IMG/VR virus record: IMGVR_UViG_3300044617_002188 | Span: 1-23,581 of that record | From: a virus | Length of the DNA stretch: 23,581 nucleotides | Reading direction: 5' to 3' (one strand) | Shown here: piece after piece, positions 6,102 to 12,742 of the stretch | How the letters are laid out: every line of letters begins with the position of its first letter | Position numbering within the stretch: the stretch's first letter is position 1 | The notes under the pieces: model-generated | Database searches by the model: none | Seen by the model: only the letters and a program-made list of their open reading frames with translations | What the model was told of the DNA's origin: nothing | Program-made: the position numbers and the translations under genes

Positions 6102-6817
6102 GTGTTGACGTAGGCGGCGCCGACGCCGTGGGCTTCTACGAAGATGTCGGTCTTGGCGCCGTCGCAGAGGCGACAGGTAAGGCACTGCGCTTGCGAGTCG
6201 GCGGCGGTGGCGGGGCAGAGCTTGCCGCTGTAGGGGGCGTCGCCCTGGGGTACGACGGCAAAGGTGCGCCAGCCCATGTCAGATGCGGCGAGGTAGTCGG
6301 CGAAGGAGTCACAGCTCGCTTGGAATAGACCGCGGCACCATTGCGCCCAGTCGTGGCGCCACTGGTGGCTGTAGCCGGTGTGGCCGTCGGCTAGGGCTGT
6401 CAACGTGCGAACGACGGACTCGGTGAGGATGGCGGGGTCGCCATAGGCACCCCAGCGGATGCGGCGGCCGCGGATATAGCGGGCGTGTAGAGCGGGGTCG
6501 TACTCGGGGTAGGAGCCCCGGGTGAGGGCGCGGTAGACGCTGCCGACGCTTTTGCCTACGTCGACATAGCAGGAGCGCACGTAGCGCTGCAGTTCGTCAG
6601 ACCAGCGACGGCGGTGCGGGCAGTCACCGCAGATGGTGCGGTCGGCGCCAGACGCGATGGCCTCCAGCGGAGGCACGTCAGGGCGGAGGATGAAGACTTG
6701 GCACATGTTGCCGGTCTTGGCGTTCTCGGATTGGAGAACAAGCACGGCGATGTAGGGCTCGCCGTCGATCGGGGAGAGACCGCGATCGACGATGAAGCCG
6801 CGAAGTTTGCGGGACAT
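6098..6817 (-). CDS. Conserved phage protein with Cys-rich motifs (239 aa)
   Basis: Starts MSRKLRGFIVDRGLSPIDGE. Hallmarks: SENAKTGNMCQVFIL, then TICGDCPHRRR, RSCYVDVG, VYRALTRGSYPEYD, RIRWGAYGDPA, and a Cys cluster near the C-terminus (QCLTCRLCDG). I recall phage and plasmid proteins with the same G-D-C-P...C-Y-V...R-G-S-Y-P order, of unknown function; I cannot verify a family number. The cysteines could bind zinc or an Fe-S centre (inference). Stop overlaps the membrane-protein start; 75 bases separate it from the upstream gene. Confidence 0.8.
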   Translation of the reverse strand: MSRKLRGFIVDRGLSPIDGEPYIAVLVLQSENAKTGNMCQVFILRPDVPPLEAIASGADRTICGDCPHRRRWSDELQRYVRSCYVDVGKSVGSVYRALTRGSYPEYDPALHARYIRGRRIRWGAYGDPAILTESVVRTLTALADGHTGYSHQWRHDWAQWCRGLFQASCDSFADYLAASDMGWRTFAVVPQGDAPYSGKLCPATAADSQAQCLTCRLCDGAKTDIFVEAHGVGAAYVNT

Positions 6818-6892
6818 GCTGTCTACAGCTTGTGGGAAGGGGCGAGGCGCCCAGGGAGCCCGCCCATAGAAGGGGTGGAGCTCATTGGCGGA

Positions 6893-7075
6893 TCAGTAGG
6901 CGTTGAATGCGTCTTCGGGGATGCACTCCTCGATGTGGAAGGTGCAATCCGGATGTCGGCGGGTTAGGCCGGCTAGTTCCAGCACGACATCGGCACGGCT
7001 CCACCCCCAGATGCCGGTGGGGGCAGTGCGGGTGCCGAGCTCGTCGGTGATGGTGCAGATGATTTCGTAGGTCAT
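6893..7075 (-). CDS. Small hypothetical protein (60 aa)
   Basis: MTYEIICTITDELGTRTAPT then IWGWSRADVVLELAGLTRRH and a C-terminal FHIEECIPEDAFNAY. A strand-helix-strand pattern suggests a compact alpha/beta fold. ATGA overlap with the upstream gene. An alternative longer frame over 6882-7136 is Pro/His/Arg-rich noise. Function unknown. Confidence 0.7.
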   Translation of the reverse strand: MTYEIICTITDELGTRTAPTGIWGWSRADVVLELAGLTRRHPDCTFHIEECIPEDAFNAY

Positions 7076-7275
7076 GGCTTGCGGCGGGCGAGTTCGTCGG
7101 CGTAGGTGAAGGCTTGGTCCTCGTAGTAGCCCTCACGAATGGGGTTGCTATGGCGCAAGCCGGCCGCCGCGGAACGGCAGTCGGCGATGACGTAGCGCAG
7201 GGAAACGGTGCAGAGGGTTTCTGCGTGGCTCCGCCATTTGGCGAAGTCTTCGGGGGTGGCGTACTCGGGGCGCAT
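7072..7275 (-). CDS. Small hypothetical protein (67 aa)
   Basis: MRPEYATPEDFAKWRSHAET followed by a helical body and a basic end (ADELARRKP). Two bases after the upstream stop, ATGA into the next gene, so it belongs to the operon. No motif recognised. Confidence 0.7.
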   Translation of the reverse strand: MRPEYATPEDFAKWRSHAETLCTVSLRYVIADCRSAAAGLRHSNPIREGYYEDQAFTYADELARRKP

Positions 7276-7277
7276 GG

Positions 7278-7619
7278 TCAGTTACCGAGGTAGAGGTAGT
7301 CGTAGGCGCCGGGTTCTTCGGCGCAGTTGCACGCCCAGATCCACAAGACGCGCTTGCGGTTCTCGTTGTGGTTGGCCAGATCCCGGGCATCCCATGCGCC
7401 GAAACCGCGCAGGTACTCGCGGAAAAGCCAGGCGGGGCCGTCGAAATCGAGGCGGTCCACCCATGCGGATACGTCTTCGTCGCGGTCGCCGGATCCGGAG
7501 CAGTCACAGACGCACTCGGGGGGCAGTTGCCGCAGGGATTCGCGGCCGTGGAACCAGGTGTTGCGGTACATAACGAGGGTGCGGGGTAACCGGTTCGGGA
7601 ATGAGTCAGACAAGCTCAC
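7278..7619 (-). CDS. Hypothetical protein (113 aa)
   Basis: Starts MSLSDSFPNRLPRTLVMYRN (ATG 7619); a second ATG at 7571 is possible. It contains two Cys groups, PPECVCDCSGSGD and WIWACNCAEE, and many Trp and Asp residues (WVDRLDFDGPAWLFREYL). The Cys pairs could hold a metal. It overlaps the upstream gene by 14 bases. Function unknown. Confidence 0.7.
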   Translation of the reverse strand: MSLSDSFPNRLPRTLVMYRNTWFHGRESLRQLPPECVCDCSGSGDRDEDVSAWVDRLDFDGPAWLFREYLRGFGAWDARDLANHNENRKRVLWIWACNCAEEPGAYDYLYLGN

Positions 7620-7887
7620 GGAGATGTTCGAAGCCGGGTACTTCGTGAGCCCACTTAGGGCCGGGGAGGTTGCGCTTCAGCTCCTTGTACAGGCTCACGG
7701 TGATGTCCATACGTTCGGCGAGGTAAGCGCACTCGCGCCAGATTCCGGGCACGGCAAGGTGGCCGGCGTAGCCCTCGTCCCACGCGGCGACACGGGCGGC
7801 CACAGGGAGATCCTCGTCGACGAGGACGTACAGACGGCGCGGGTTGCCGTCGGAATCGTTGCTAGCGCACAGGTGTTGGAAAAACAT
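7606..7887 (-). CDS. Hypothetical protein, first gene of the left operon (93 aa)
   Basis: Start at ATG 7887 (MFFQHLCASNDSDGNPRRLY) with a GTGAG about 10 bases upstream; an in-frame TTG at 7920 would add 11 residues. Alpha/beta pattern with LYVLVDEDLPVAARVAAWDE and AVPGIWRECAYLAERM. No family recognised. It is the promoter-proximal gene of the leftward operon, behind a leader of about 540 bases if transcription starts at the nearest candidate promoter (8436-8465). Confidence 0.7.
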   Translation of the reverse strand: MFFQHLCASNDSDGNPRRLYVLVDEDLPVAARVAAWDEGYAGHLAVPGIWRECAYLAERMDITVSLYKELKRNLPGPKWAHEVPGFEHLRELV

Positions 7888-7938
7888 GCTGAACTCACAG
7901 CTAGAGGGATAGAGATGCAAAGCACCTCAGCCAAAAGA

Positions 7939-7963
7939 CCCCCGGACGCAGTGCGCCAGGGGG
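7939..7963 (-). terminator. Possible intrinsic terminator or attenuator in the leader
   Basis: Read leftward: CCCCC, an imperfect GC-rich stem-loop with two mismatches, GGGGG, then TCTTTT. The T-tract is short. It lies about 50 bases upstream of the first gene of the left operon and downstream of the three tandem promoter-like elements, so it would act on their transcript. Confidence 0.35.
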
Positions 7964-8435
7964 AACTTCTGGGGGAGATGGTTTGTGCCCGGCAGAGCCG
8001 TGTGCCGGGGCTTGGCCGTCCTAGTGAAGCCGGAGCGGCGGGCTGCCCTATGGGCGTATCTGCAGTCCGGGCGTTAAGGGGCCGGTGCACCCGCTGTGAT
8101 CCCTGTCGGGAGCAGCGTTGATCCCCCTGCAGCAGCGGGATCGGTAAAAACACATGCAGTGCGCCCTCCTGCAGGAGGTTCCGCGTTCGCTTGCTTGCCC
8201 CCAGCCATCGGGTACTGGTCGCCTCACCCTCTATCGCCAGCTGTTACGGCGTTCGGGTATCTCGGCGACGGTCCTCGTGCTCGGTGTGATCCGAGCAGGC
8301 CGTCCGTGAGGTGCAAGAGCTAGCGCCCAGTCAGTTTGGGCGCACTGCTGCTATAGCTCCGGGATCCGCCCGGCCGGCCGCGCTTTATCGGCTGCGCTGT
8401 TGCGCTTAATGCATTGGTGGTTCTGAACTGAAGGA

Positions 8436-8465
8436 AGTGTGGCACGTGGGGTGCCGATCTGTCAA
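8436..8465 (-). promoter_or_regulatory. Leftward promoter-like element P3
   Basis: Minus strand: TTGACA (8465-8460), 18 bases, CACACT (8441-8436). The -10 side is embedded in CGTGCCACACT. It shares GGTTGCTTGAC..GAT and CGTGC.A.ACT with the element at 8556-8585, far beyond what a generic promoter needs. Confidence 0.5.
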
Positions 8466-8555
8466 GCAACCGGCCGGAGCCGGTACCGGCGCGCAGCCAC
8501 GGGGAGCTGACCTGAGGCCTAGGCTCCGCGGGGCGGCTGCGCTCCCGATGTCTTG

Positions 8556-8585
8556 AGTGTTGCACGAGATCCGCCAATCCGTCAA
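8556..8585 (-). promoter_or_regulatory. Leftward promoter-like element P2
   Basis: Minus strand: TTGACG (8585-8580), 18 bases, AACACT (8561-8556), with CGTGCAACACT over the -10 side. Same orientation as, and 120 bases upstream of, P3. Confidence 0.5.
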
Positions 8586-8648
8586 GCAACCCGCTAGGGA
8601 GGGTTGCCAAGGAAGACGAAAACGCGCATGATGTGCGCGCGTGAGGTC

Positions 8649-8677
8649 AGTCTGGCACGGCACCGCGTGGCCGTCAA
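8649..8677 (-). promoter_or_regulatory. Leftward promoter-like element P1
   Basis: Minus strand: TTGACG (8677-8672), 17 bases, CAGACT (8654-8649), with CGTGCCAGACT over the -10 side. A GTAAGTCTC half-site starts ten bases beyond its -35 box. Confidence 0.45.
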
Positions 8678-8686
8678 GACACCTCA

Positions 8687-8724
8687 GTAAGTCTCATGCG
8701 TCGCACCTGAGGGACATGAGTCTC
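8687..8724. promoter_or_regulatory. Candidate operator half-sites (GTAAGTCTC, ATGAGTCTC)
   Basis: GTAAGTCTC at 8687-8695 is identical to one arm of the inverted repeat at 13401-13420; ATGAGTCTC at 8716-8724 differs by two bases; an inverted GAGACT follows at 8762-8767. They sit between the leftward promoter-like elements and the rightward HNH-like gene. Confidence 0.4.
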
Positions 8725-8782
8725 GGTGTGTCGAAAGTTGAGTCCAGCCCTGCGTCGCAGTGAGACTGGGCTAGAGGTGGAT

Positions 8783-9511
8783 ATGTCACATCCTGGGCTA
8801 GAAAAACTGTATATAAATAAAAGTTGTAGGGGGGTATGCTTGTGGGGTACCTCAGAGACCTGTATGCCTGCTCAGACATACCAGCGCTGCCTTCCGCTTA
8901 CCGATGTGCACTACGCGCTCAATAGGAAGGGAGCTCCACGCCCCATTCCACCAATAGTTGAAGAGCTGCTCGAGATATCTAGTACATCGCCTTCGGGCCT
9001 TGTTTGGAAAGTCGCTAGTAAAAATGGTAAAGCTAAAATAGGTGAACCAGCTGGTTCAAGAAGCGGAGCAAAATGGTTAGTGTCTGTGCGGGGACATGGA
9101 TTATTTTATGCCCATAGGATTGCGTACTACTTAAAAACGGGTCAAAATCCAGGTAGTATGGTAGTCCGGCACATAGGAAAAGAAGAACTAGCGCTAGGAT
9201 GGCAAGACGATAACGGACGAGATGAAAGCGGAGTAGCTAAGAGTAGACGGAATAAAGACTGCGTATCCCCGCAGGAACAAACAGTGCGCATAGCTGCATC
9301 TAGGGTGCTACGTAGTAAAAGACCTGTAGTAGGTCACGTAACTAAAACAATGTACCTGTATCAGGGAGTACTGTATAATGCTAAGAGTTTGTGCAAAGAA
9401 TTAGGACTAAATTACTCTACAATCTATCAGCGAGTGTATCGTTGTAAGCACACAGGTGTATACGCTTTTGCTATGGAGGGCATAGAAGTAGAAGAATTTA
9501 CTGTCTGGTAG
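8783..9511 (+). CDS. Degenerate HNH-like homing endonuclease relative
   Basis: 242 aa from ATG 8783, which has a good Shine-Dalgarno (AGAGGTGG) six bases upstream; ATG 8864 is the alternative. The core GLVWKVASKNGKAKIGEPAG, then YAHRIAYYLKTGQ (H111) and VVRHIGKEE (H130), then DDNGRDES follows the cyanophage HNH layout, but the usual N-P-x-x-H-L segment between the second His and the D-N is missing, so a key Asn and metal His are absent. The C-terminal part (MYLYQGVLYNAKSLCKELGL; STIYQRV) looks like a NUMOD1/HTH DNA-binding module. Strongly AT-rich against its surroundings. It ends one base from the end of the sigma factor gene. It may bind DNA without cutting, or be decaying. Confidence 0.75.
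   Translation: MSHPGLEKLYINKSCRGVCLWGTSETCMPAQTYQRCLPLTDVHYALNRKGAPRPIPPIVEELLEISSTSPSGLVWKVASKNGKAKIGEPAGSRSGAKWLVSVRGHGLFYAHRIAYYLKTGQNPGSMVVRHIGKEELALGWQDDNGRDESGVAKSRRNKDCVSPQEQTVRIAASRVLRSKRPVVGHVTKTMYLYQGVLYNAKSLCKELGLNYSTIYQRVYRCKHTGVYAFAMEGIEVEEFTVW
8812..8819 (+). promoter_or_regulatory. TATAAATA late-promoter-like box
   Basis: TATAAATA stands in an AT-rich island (TGTATATAAATAAAAG). This equals the T4-type late promoter -10 box, also reported for cyanophages; no good -35 box is seen. It would start transcription near 8826, favouring the ATG at 8864 as the translated start of the HNH-like gene. Confidence 0.35.
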
Positions 9512-9512
9512 C

Positions 9513-10403
9513 TCACTCGTTAAAAGCATCCCAGCTATAAGTGAGCTCTACTCTTAGCTTGTGCATAGCTTTTTTGTAGATCGATGAGATGCAATAGCGG
9601 GATATACCGAGCTCGTCGGATAGCTCGTGGCGGCTGCGTTGCTCAAAGTGGATCGCTTGGACCACAAGGAGTTGCGTAGGGTCGAGGGTCGCGAGGGCTT
9701 TTTGTAGAAGCTCTTCGCGCTCGATGAGGGATACGGTGAGTTCTGGGCTTTCTGACGGGGTCGGGTTGTCAGAGCTGAGTACCTCGGAGATGGGGGCATC
9801 AGAGAGCTGACATAGGGCGTCAATGGAGGTGCAGCTGGTAATGGTGCAGCTGATCAAGGTCTCGGTGATGCGCTCAGGGGGAAGCTCGAGCTCGGTGCTG
9901 AGCTCGTCGATGGAGGGGGGTCTGCCGTAAGAGGCAGTCAGCGTGTGCATGGCGCGCTTGATCTTGGTAGAAAGATCCTGCACGTTTATTGGTAGCCGTA
10001 TTGTGCGGGAGGAGTTATAGATTGCGCGTGAAATAGATTGGCGGATCCACCAATAGCTGTAGGTGCTGAAGGCGTATCCGCGGGTTGGGTCAAAGAGCTC
10101 GATGCCTCGGATGAGACCGAGGCTGCCTTCCTGGATCAGATCGCTGAGTTCGAGGCCTCGGTTCTGATAGCGCTTGGCGAGGTGGACAACTAAGCGCAGG
10201 TTGGTTCGCACCATGATGTCCAGGGAGCGCTTGCCGGGGCGTGCAATGTGAGCGGGGGCGGCGGAGCGGTCGGGCTCGGTGGAGCCGGGTGGGGTGTAGT
10301 CGACCCATGCGCGGATGCGATAGGCGTGACGGAGTTGGGCTTCGCGCGAGAGGATCGGATGCCGGGAGATGTCACTGAGGTACTGGGAGATGAGGTCCGA
10401 CAT
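9513..10403 (-). CDS. Phage RNA polymerase sigma-70 family factor
   Basis: 296 aa. Region 1.2 at about 2-33 (LISQYLSDISRHPILSREAQ), region 2 at 65-140 (NLRLVVHLAKRYQNRGLELS; DLIQEGSLGLIRG; FSTYSYWWIRQSISRAI), region 3 at 145-220, region 4 at 230-285. Region 2.4 keeps the -10 contact Gln (Q122), with Ser125 where primary sigmas have Thr. In region 4.2 the recognition helix reads GISRYCISSIYKKAM, lacking the R-E-R-V-R-Q residues that contact TTGAC in primary sigma factors. It would redirect host RNA polymerase to phage promoters. Last gene of the leftward replication operon; ends against the HNH-like gene. Confidence 0.95.
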   Translation of the reverse strand: MSDLISQYLSDISRHPILSREAQLRHAYRIRAWVDYTPPGSTEPDRSAAPAHIARPGKRSLDIMVRTNLRLVVHLAKRYQNRGLELSDLIQEGSLGLIRGIELFDPTRGYAFSTYSYWWIRQSISRAIYNSSRTIRLPINVQDLSTKIKRAMHTLTASYGRPPSIDELSTELELPPERITETLISCTITSCTSIDALCQLSDAPISEVLSSDNPTPSESPELTVSLIEREELLQKALATLDPTQLLVVQAIHFEQRSRHELSDELGISRYCISSIYKKAMHKLRVELTYSWDAFNE

Positions 10404-10409
10404 CGCTGA

Positions 10410-10613
10410 TCAAGAAGCAGCGGAGCTGTGAAGGTCGCGGACCAGTGAGCCGAGTAGCCAGGCTCGGGCGTGGGTGAGGCCGTGCTGGCGCGCGAGTTTG
10501 AAGTAGAGCTCGCTGTAGGGGCCGGTGACGGGGTTGCGACGGATGGTTTCGGCAGATGCGCTGGAGGCGAGCCGCATGTACTGCGGTAGGACGGTGGCGA
10601 GATGCTGATCCAC
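10410..10613 (-). CDS. Small hypothetical protein (67 aa, GTG start)
   Basis: Starts GTG at 10613 overlapping the upstream TAG (TAGTG). Sequence MDQHLATVLPQYMRLASSAS, then TGPYSELYFKLARQHGLTHA and WLLGSLVRDL: an all-helical pattern. Six bases before the sigma gene. Function unknown; co-transcription with the sigma factor is likely. Confidence 0.7.
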   Translation of the reverse strand: MDQHLATVLPQYMRLASSASAETIRRNPVTGPYSELYFKLARQHGLTHARAWLLGSLVRDLHSSAAS

Positions 10614-10798
10614 TAGAGGGTGATTTTTAGCTGAACGTAGTATGTGGTGCTGAAGGAATCGGCGGTGGAAGCTGGAGTGATTGTTAAAGCTTCGACGGCT
10701 ACTCCAGTGATTTCGCTGAAGTCGTTGAGCACGCTGGCTATGTGGTCTTCAACGTTGGTGGAGTGGGCACGCAATTCGACTACGGATAGTGAGCTCAT
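10613..10798 (-). CDS. Small hypothetical protein (61 aa)
   Basis: MSSLSVVELRAHSTNVEDHI to TTYYVQLKITL. Helical centre, beta-like C-terminus. ATGA overlap with the dNMP kinase stop. No recognised family. Confidence 0.65.
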   Translation of the reverse strand: MSSLSVVELRAHSTNVEDHIASVLNDFSEITGVAVEALTITPASTADSFSTTYYVQLKITL

Positions 10799-11406
10799 AT
10801 GACTTCGGAGAAATAATCAAACGCGAGGACGTCGTCTACTTGGCTGTATAGCGCGTCGAGGGATTCGTCGTTTTCGATGATGTGGTGGAAGGCGAGGGAG
10901 CAGTCGTTCTCGGGGTCAGTCAGGGCATGGAGGTGGTCGAGGCCGCCTTCAGAGGCGTGGTCGGTGTTGCGCTCGGTTCCCGGGCGTGTGACTTTCCAGA
11001 GATGGGCGCCGAAGCGATCGAGGAGGGCGGCTTCGTTGAGAAAGCGCATGTCATCTACAACGACGCGCTCGATGCCTTGGAGCTGAAGGCGCATGTAGCG
11101 GGAAGTCCAGCAGCGGAGCCAGATGTCGGGGTGGACGCAGCTGCGGCCCCACTCGGTGCCCAGGGTGCGAAGCAGGTGGCGAGCGTCGACGTTGTCATCG
11201 ATCTCGGGGAGAGGGGCAGTTTTGGCGACGTGGGTCGCGTGGTGCGCGTCCTGAGGGCTATAGCCGAAGTCATAGAGCAGCGAGCTGATCATTGACTTGA
11301 GCGGTTCGGCAAAGCTGAGGTGGGTGAAGCCGTGCTGTGTGACCAGGTGGTCGGCGACGGAAGATTTGCCGCTGCCGGCGGCGGGAGAGTAGATACCGAT
11401 GAGCAT
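10795..11406 (-). CDS. Deoxynucleoside monophosphate kinase (P-loop)
   Basis: 203 aa. N-terminal MLIGIYSPAAGSGKSSVADH with a Walker A P-loop (G11-S-G-K14-S-S), then FAEPLKSMISSLLYDFGY, DARHLLRTLGTEWGRS and WLRCW, then RVVVDDMRFLNEA and KVTRPG, the order seen in T4 gp1-like dNMP kinases. The R-T-L-G-T-E-W-G-R motif is characteristic. It would phosphorylate dNMPs to dNDPs for phage DNA synthesis. Length fits the family. Operon partners are nuclease, ssDNA-binding-like and regulatory genes; DNA polymerase lies in the opposing operon. Confidence 0.9.
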   Translation of the reverse strand: MLIGIYSPAAGSGKSSVADHLVTQHGFTHLSFAEPLKSMISSLLYDFGYSPQDAHHATHVAKTAPLPEIDDNVDARHLLRTLGTEWGRSCVHPDIWLRCWTSRYMRLQLQGIERVVVDDMRFLNEAALLDRFGAHLWKVTRPGTERNTDHASEGGLDHLHALTDPENDCSLAFHHIIENDESLDALYSQVDDVLAFDYFSEVI

Positions 11407-11408
11407 GA

Positions 11409-11798
11409 TCAGGGGCGGATAAAAGTGGGGTGGAGAAGGGTCAGGGTCCAGGCGTACATCGCCTTGGCGGCCTCGTTGTAGATCGGTGGGGGTTCGTCGC
11501 CGTTATGTGCGGGATCGCCGAGTATTTTCCAGAGCGCGGTGGCGAGGTAGCGGACGTTGTAGTCCTTGATCTCGGCGTCGATGAGCAGTGCTGTCACGGA
11601 GCTCAGAACGTGCGAAGCGGCGACTTCAAAGTCGAGGCCTAGGTGCGTGGTGAGCTTGCGGTAGAGCTCGAAGGACTCGGGGCTGCTGGGGTCAGCGAGC
11701 AGCTCGGGATCGATGTCCAGCGCATTGGCGTGCTGCACTAGGAGGGAGCCTCCGATGACGTTGCTGACCAGCGCGTGGATAGGGGTGGTTTCGCTCAT
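11409..11798 (-). CDS. Hypothetical helical protein (129 aa)
   Basis: MSETTPIHALVSNVIGGSLL, then a run of helices (SFELYRKLTTHLGLDFEVAA; VRYLATALWKILGD; YNEAAKAMYAWTLTLL). No catalytic motif seen. ATG at 11798 overlaps the nuclease stop (ATGA), and it ends two bases before the kinase start. A role in phage DNA metabolism is inferred from position only. Confidence 0.75.
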   Translation of the reverse strand: MSETTPIHALVSNVIGGSLLVQHANALDIDPELLADPSSPESFELYRKLTTHLGLDFEVAASHVLSSVTALLIDAEIKDYNVRYLATALWKILGDPAHNGDEPPPIYNEAAKAMYAWTLTLLHPTFIRP

Positions 11799-12475
11799 GC
11801 GCGGGACCGGGTGAAGCGTTTGATGCGAGCCTCGAAGTGCTGCATGTACTGGGTGAGCTTGCGGAGCGAGAGCTCTTCGATTTGAGGTGTTTCGTCGGGG
11901 ATAGCTACGACGATCAGCGCTCGGGTGATATTTAGGCCTTGTGGTTTGTAGACGTAATTAGCGGCGGCGGTGTAAGCAGCAACTTGCAGAGAGTATTCGT
12001 ACATCTTTGCTGGGTTGCGGACTTTATCGGCTGTTTTCCAGTCCAGCAAAGAGGGCTGTTCACCATCGTCCTCTAGATAAGCGATGCAGTCGAACGTGCC
12101 GGCGTAGCGGAGCGGGTGGTAGATAGCTCCTTCGCAGACGAGAGGACGGCGAATGCGGTCGAGGAAGCTGCGCGTGCTGTTCCAGTAGGGCGTGTTGAGA
12201 AAGTCGAAACCGGGCTCGGTGCCGTCGAGTAGGTAGCGCTCAACAGCGTCGTGGTGGCGGGTGCCGCGGAAGCTGGCGAGGTTGCAGATGAAGTCTGCGC
12301 GGGCTTCACCGACGGACTCGCGCCAGGCTTGTAAGCCGGAGCTATCGCGGGTGCCGCTCAGGATTGTGGTAACGGAGCTGCAGGATCCGAGTGGTGTGGA
12401 GTAGCTGCGTTCACCGTTCTCGTGGGAGCGGACTGGTTCGTACTTGGGTAGGCCGCGGATGAGGTCAGCCGTCAT
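11795..12475 (-). CDS. PD-(D/E)XK exonuclease (RecB/Cas4-like)
   Basis: 226 aa. Motifs in order: FRGTRHHDAVERYL (His75 region), VCEGAIYH (E115), AGTFDCIAYLED (D129), SLLDWKTAD (D145-x-K147), and YSLQVAAYTAAAN (Q164-x-x-x-Y168). This is the RecB-type PD-(D/E)XK nuclease core, as in phage exonucleases and Cas4. It would degrade DNA ends, probably for host DNA breakdown or recombination during replication. No Cys cluster of the Cas4 Fe-S type is present, so the phage exonuclease assignment is preferred. It overlaps the XRE gene by 11 bases. Confidence 0.88.
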   Translation of the reverse strand: MTADLIRGLPKYEPVRSHENGERSYSTPLGSCSSVTTILSGTRDSSGLQAWRESVGEARADFICNLASFRGTRHHDAVERYLLDGTEPGFDFLNTPYWNSTRSFLDRIRRPLVCEGAIYHPLRYAGTFDCIAYLEDDGEQPSLLDWKTADKVRNPAKMYEYSLQVAAYTAAANYVYKPQGLNITRALIVVAIPDETPQIEELSLRKLTQYMQHFEARIKRFTRSRA

Positions 12476-12698
12476 AGGGGACGCCCTCTATGGGTAGGAG
12501 CAGCGCGTTGGCGTCGCAGCGGAAGACACGCATGAGATCGGCGAGAACGTTGGGATCGATCAGCTTGGTTTTGCCACTGGCCATGCGACCAAGGGAGTAG
12601 GGGGATATGCCAGAGGCTTCGGCGACATCGCGCAGTGTTAGCCGGGTGCGGAAGAGATGGAAGCGAATGTTGCGTCCGAGCAGCTGTGTGGTGTCCAT
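12465..12698 (-). CDS. XRE/Cro-CI family HTH regulator
   Basis: 77 aa; residues about 8-66 form an HTH_3 domain: LGRNIRFHLFRTRLTLRDVA, EASGISPYSLGRMASGKTKL, then the helix DPNVLADLMRVFRCDANALL. Single-domain, the size of Cro-like proteins. It starts 13 bases after the T-tract of a strong terminator, so it is expressed by read-through or a promoter not seen. It is the only Cro/CI-type gene in the window, so a candidate binder of the inverted repeat at 13401-13420 (inference). Confidence 0.85.
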   Translation of the reverse strand: MDTTQLLGRNIRFHLFRTRLTLRDVAEASGISPYSLGRMASGKTKLIDPNVLADLMRVFRCDANALLLPIEGVPYDG

Positions 12699-12710
12699 GA
12701 GGTACTAAGT

Positions 12711-12734
12711 AAAAAGGGGAGCAGATAGCTCCCC
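12711..12734 (-). terminator. Intrinsic terminator after the ssDNA-binding-like gene
   Basis: Leftward: GGGGAGC, loop TATCT, GCTCCCC, then TTTTTACTT. A perfect 7-bp GC stem and U-run just past the stop at 12743. Confidence 0.85.
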
Positions 12735-12742
12735 TGTGGCTG

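Larger units (their letters stand above)
7888..8782. other. Long non-coding control region
   Basis: About 0.9 kb with no convincing protein frame on either strand: the open frames are Pro/Ser/Arg-rich and have no structured pattern. It holds three leftward promoter-like elements (8436-8677), half-sites of the GTRAGTCTC type (8687-8767), and several hairpins: CCTCCTGCAGGAGG (about 8165-8178), GATCCC..GGGATC (about 8120-8142), GCGCCCA..TGGGCGC (about 8320-8341) and the one at 7939-7963. No tRNA cloverleaf could be fitted. It could hold a structured leader RNA or an uncharacterised small RNA. Confidence 0.6.

Noticed and set aside
5756-6328. Rightward 190-aa frame
   Set aside because: Gly/Arg/Trp low-complexity, antisense to four overlapping leftward genes.
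7327-8121. Rightward 264-aa frame
   Set aside because: Antisense to the 7278-7887 genes and then runs into gene-free DNA; no structured pattern.
8320-8663. Leftward frames in the control region
   Set aside because: Pro/Ser/Arg-rich without pattern, and they cover the promoter-like repeats.
7888-8782. tRNA gene in the gap
   Set aside because: No cloverleaf or T-loop consensus could be fitted on either strand.
11795-12475. Cas4 / CRISPR adaptation gene
   Set aside because: PD-(D/E)XK motifs fit, but there is no Cys cluster and no CRISPR array or cas gene; phage exonuclease is simpler.
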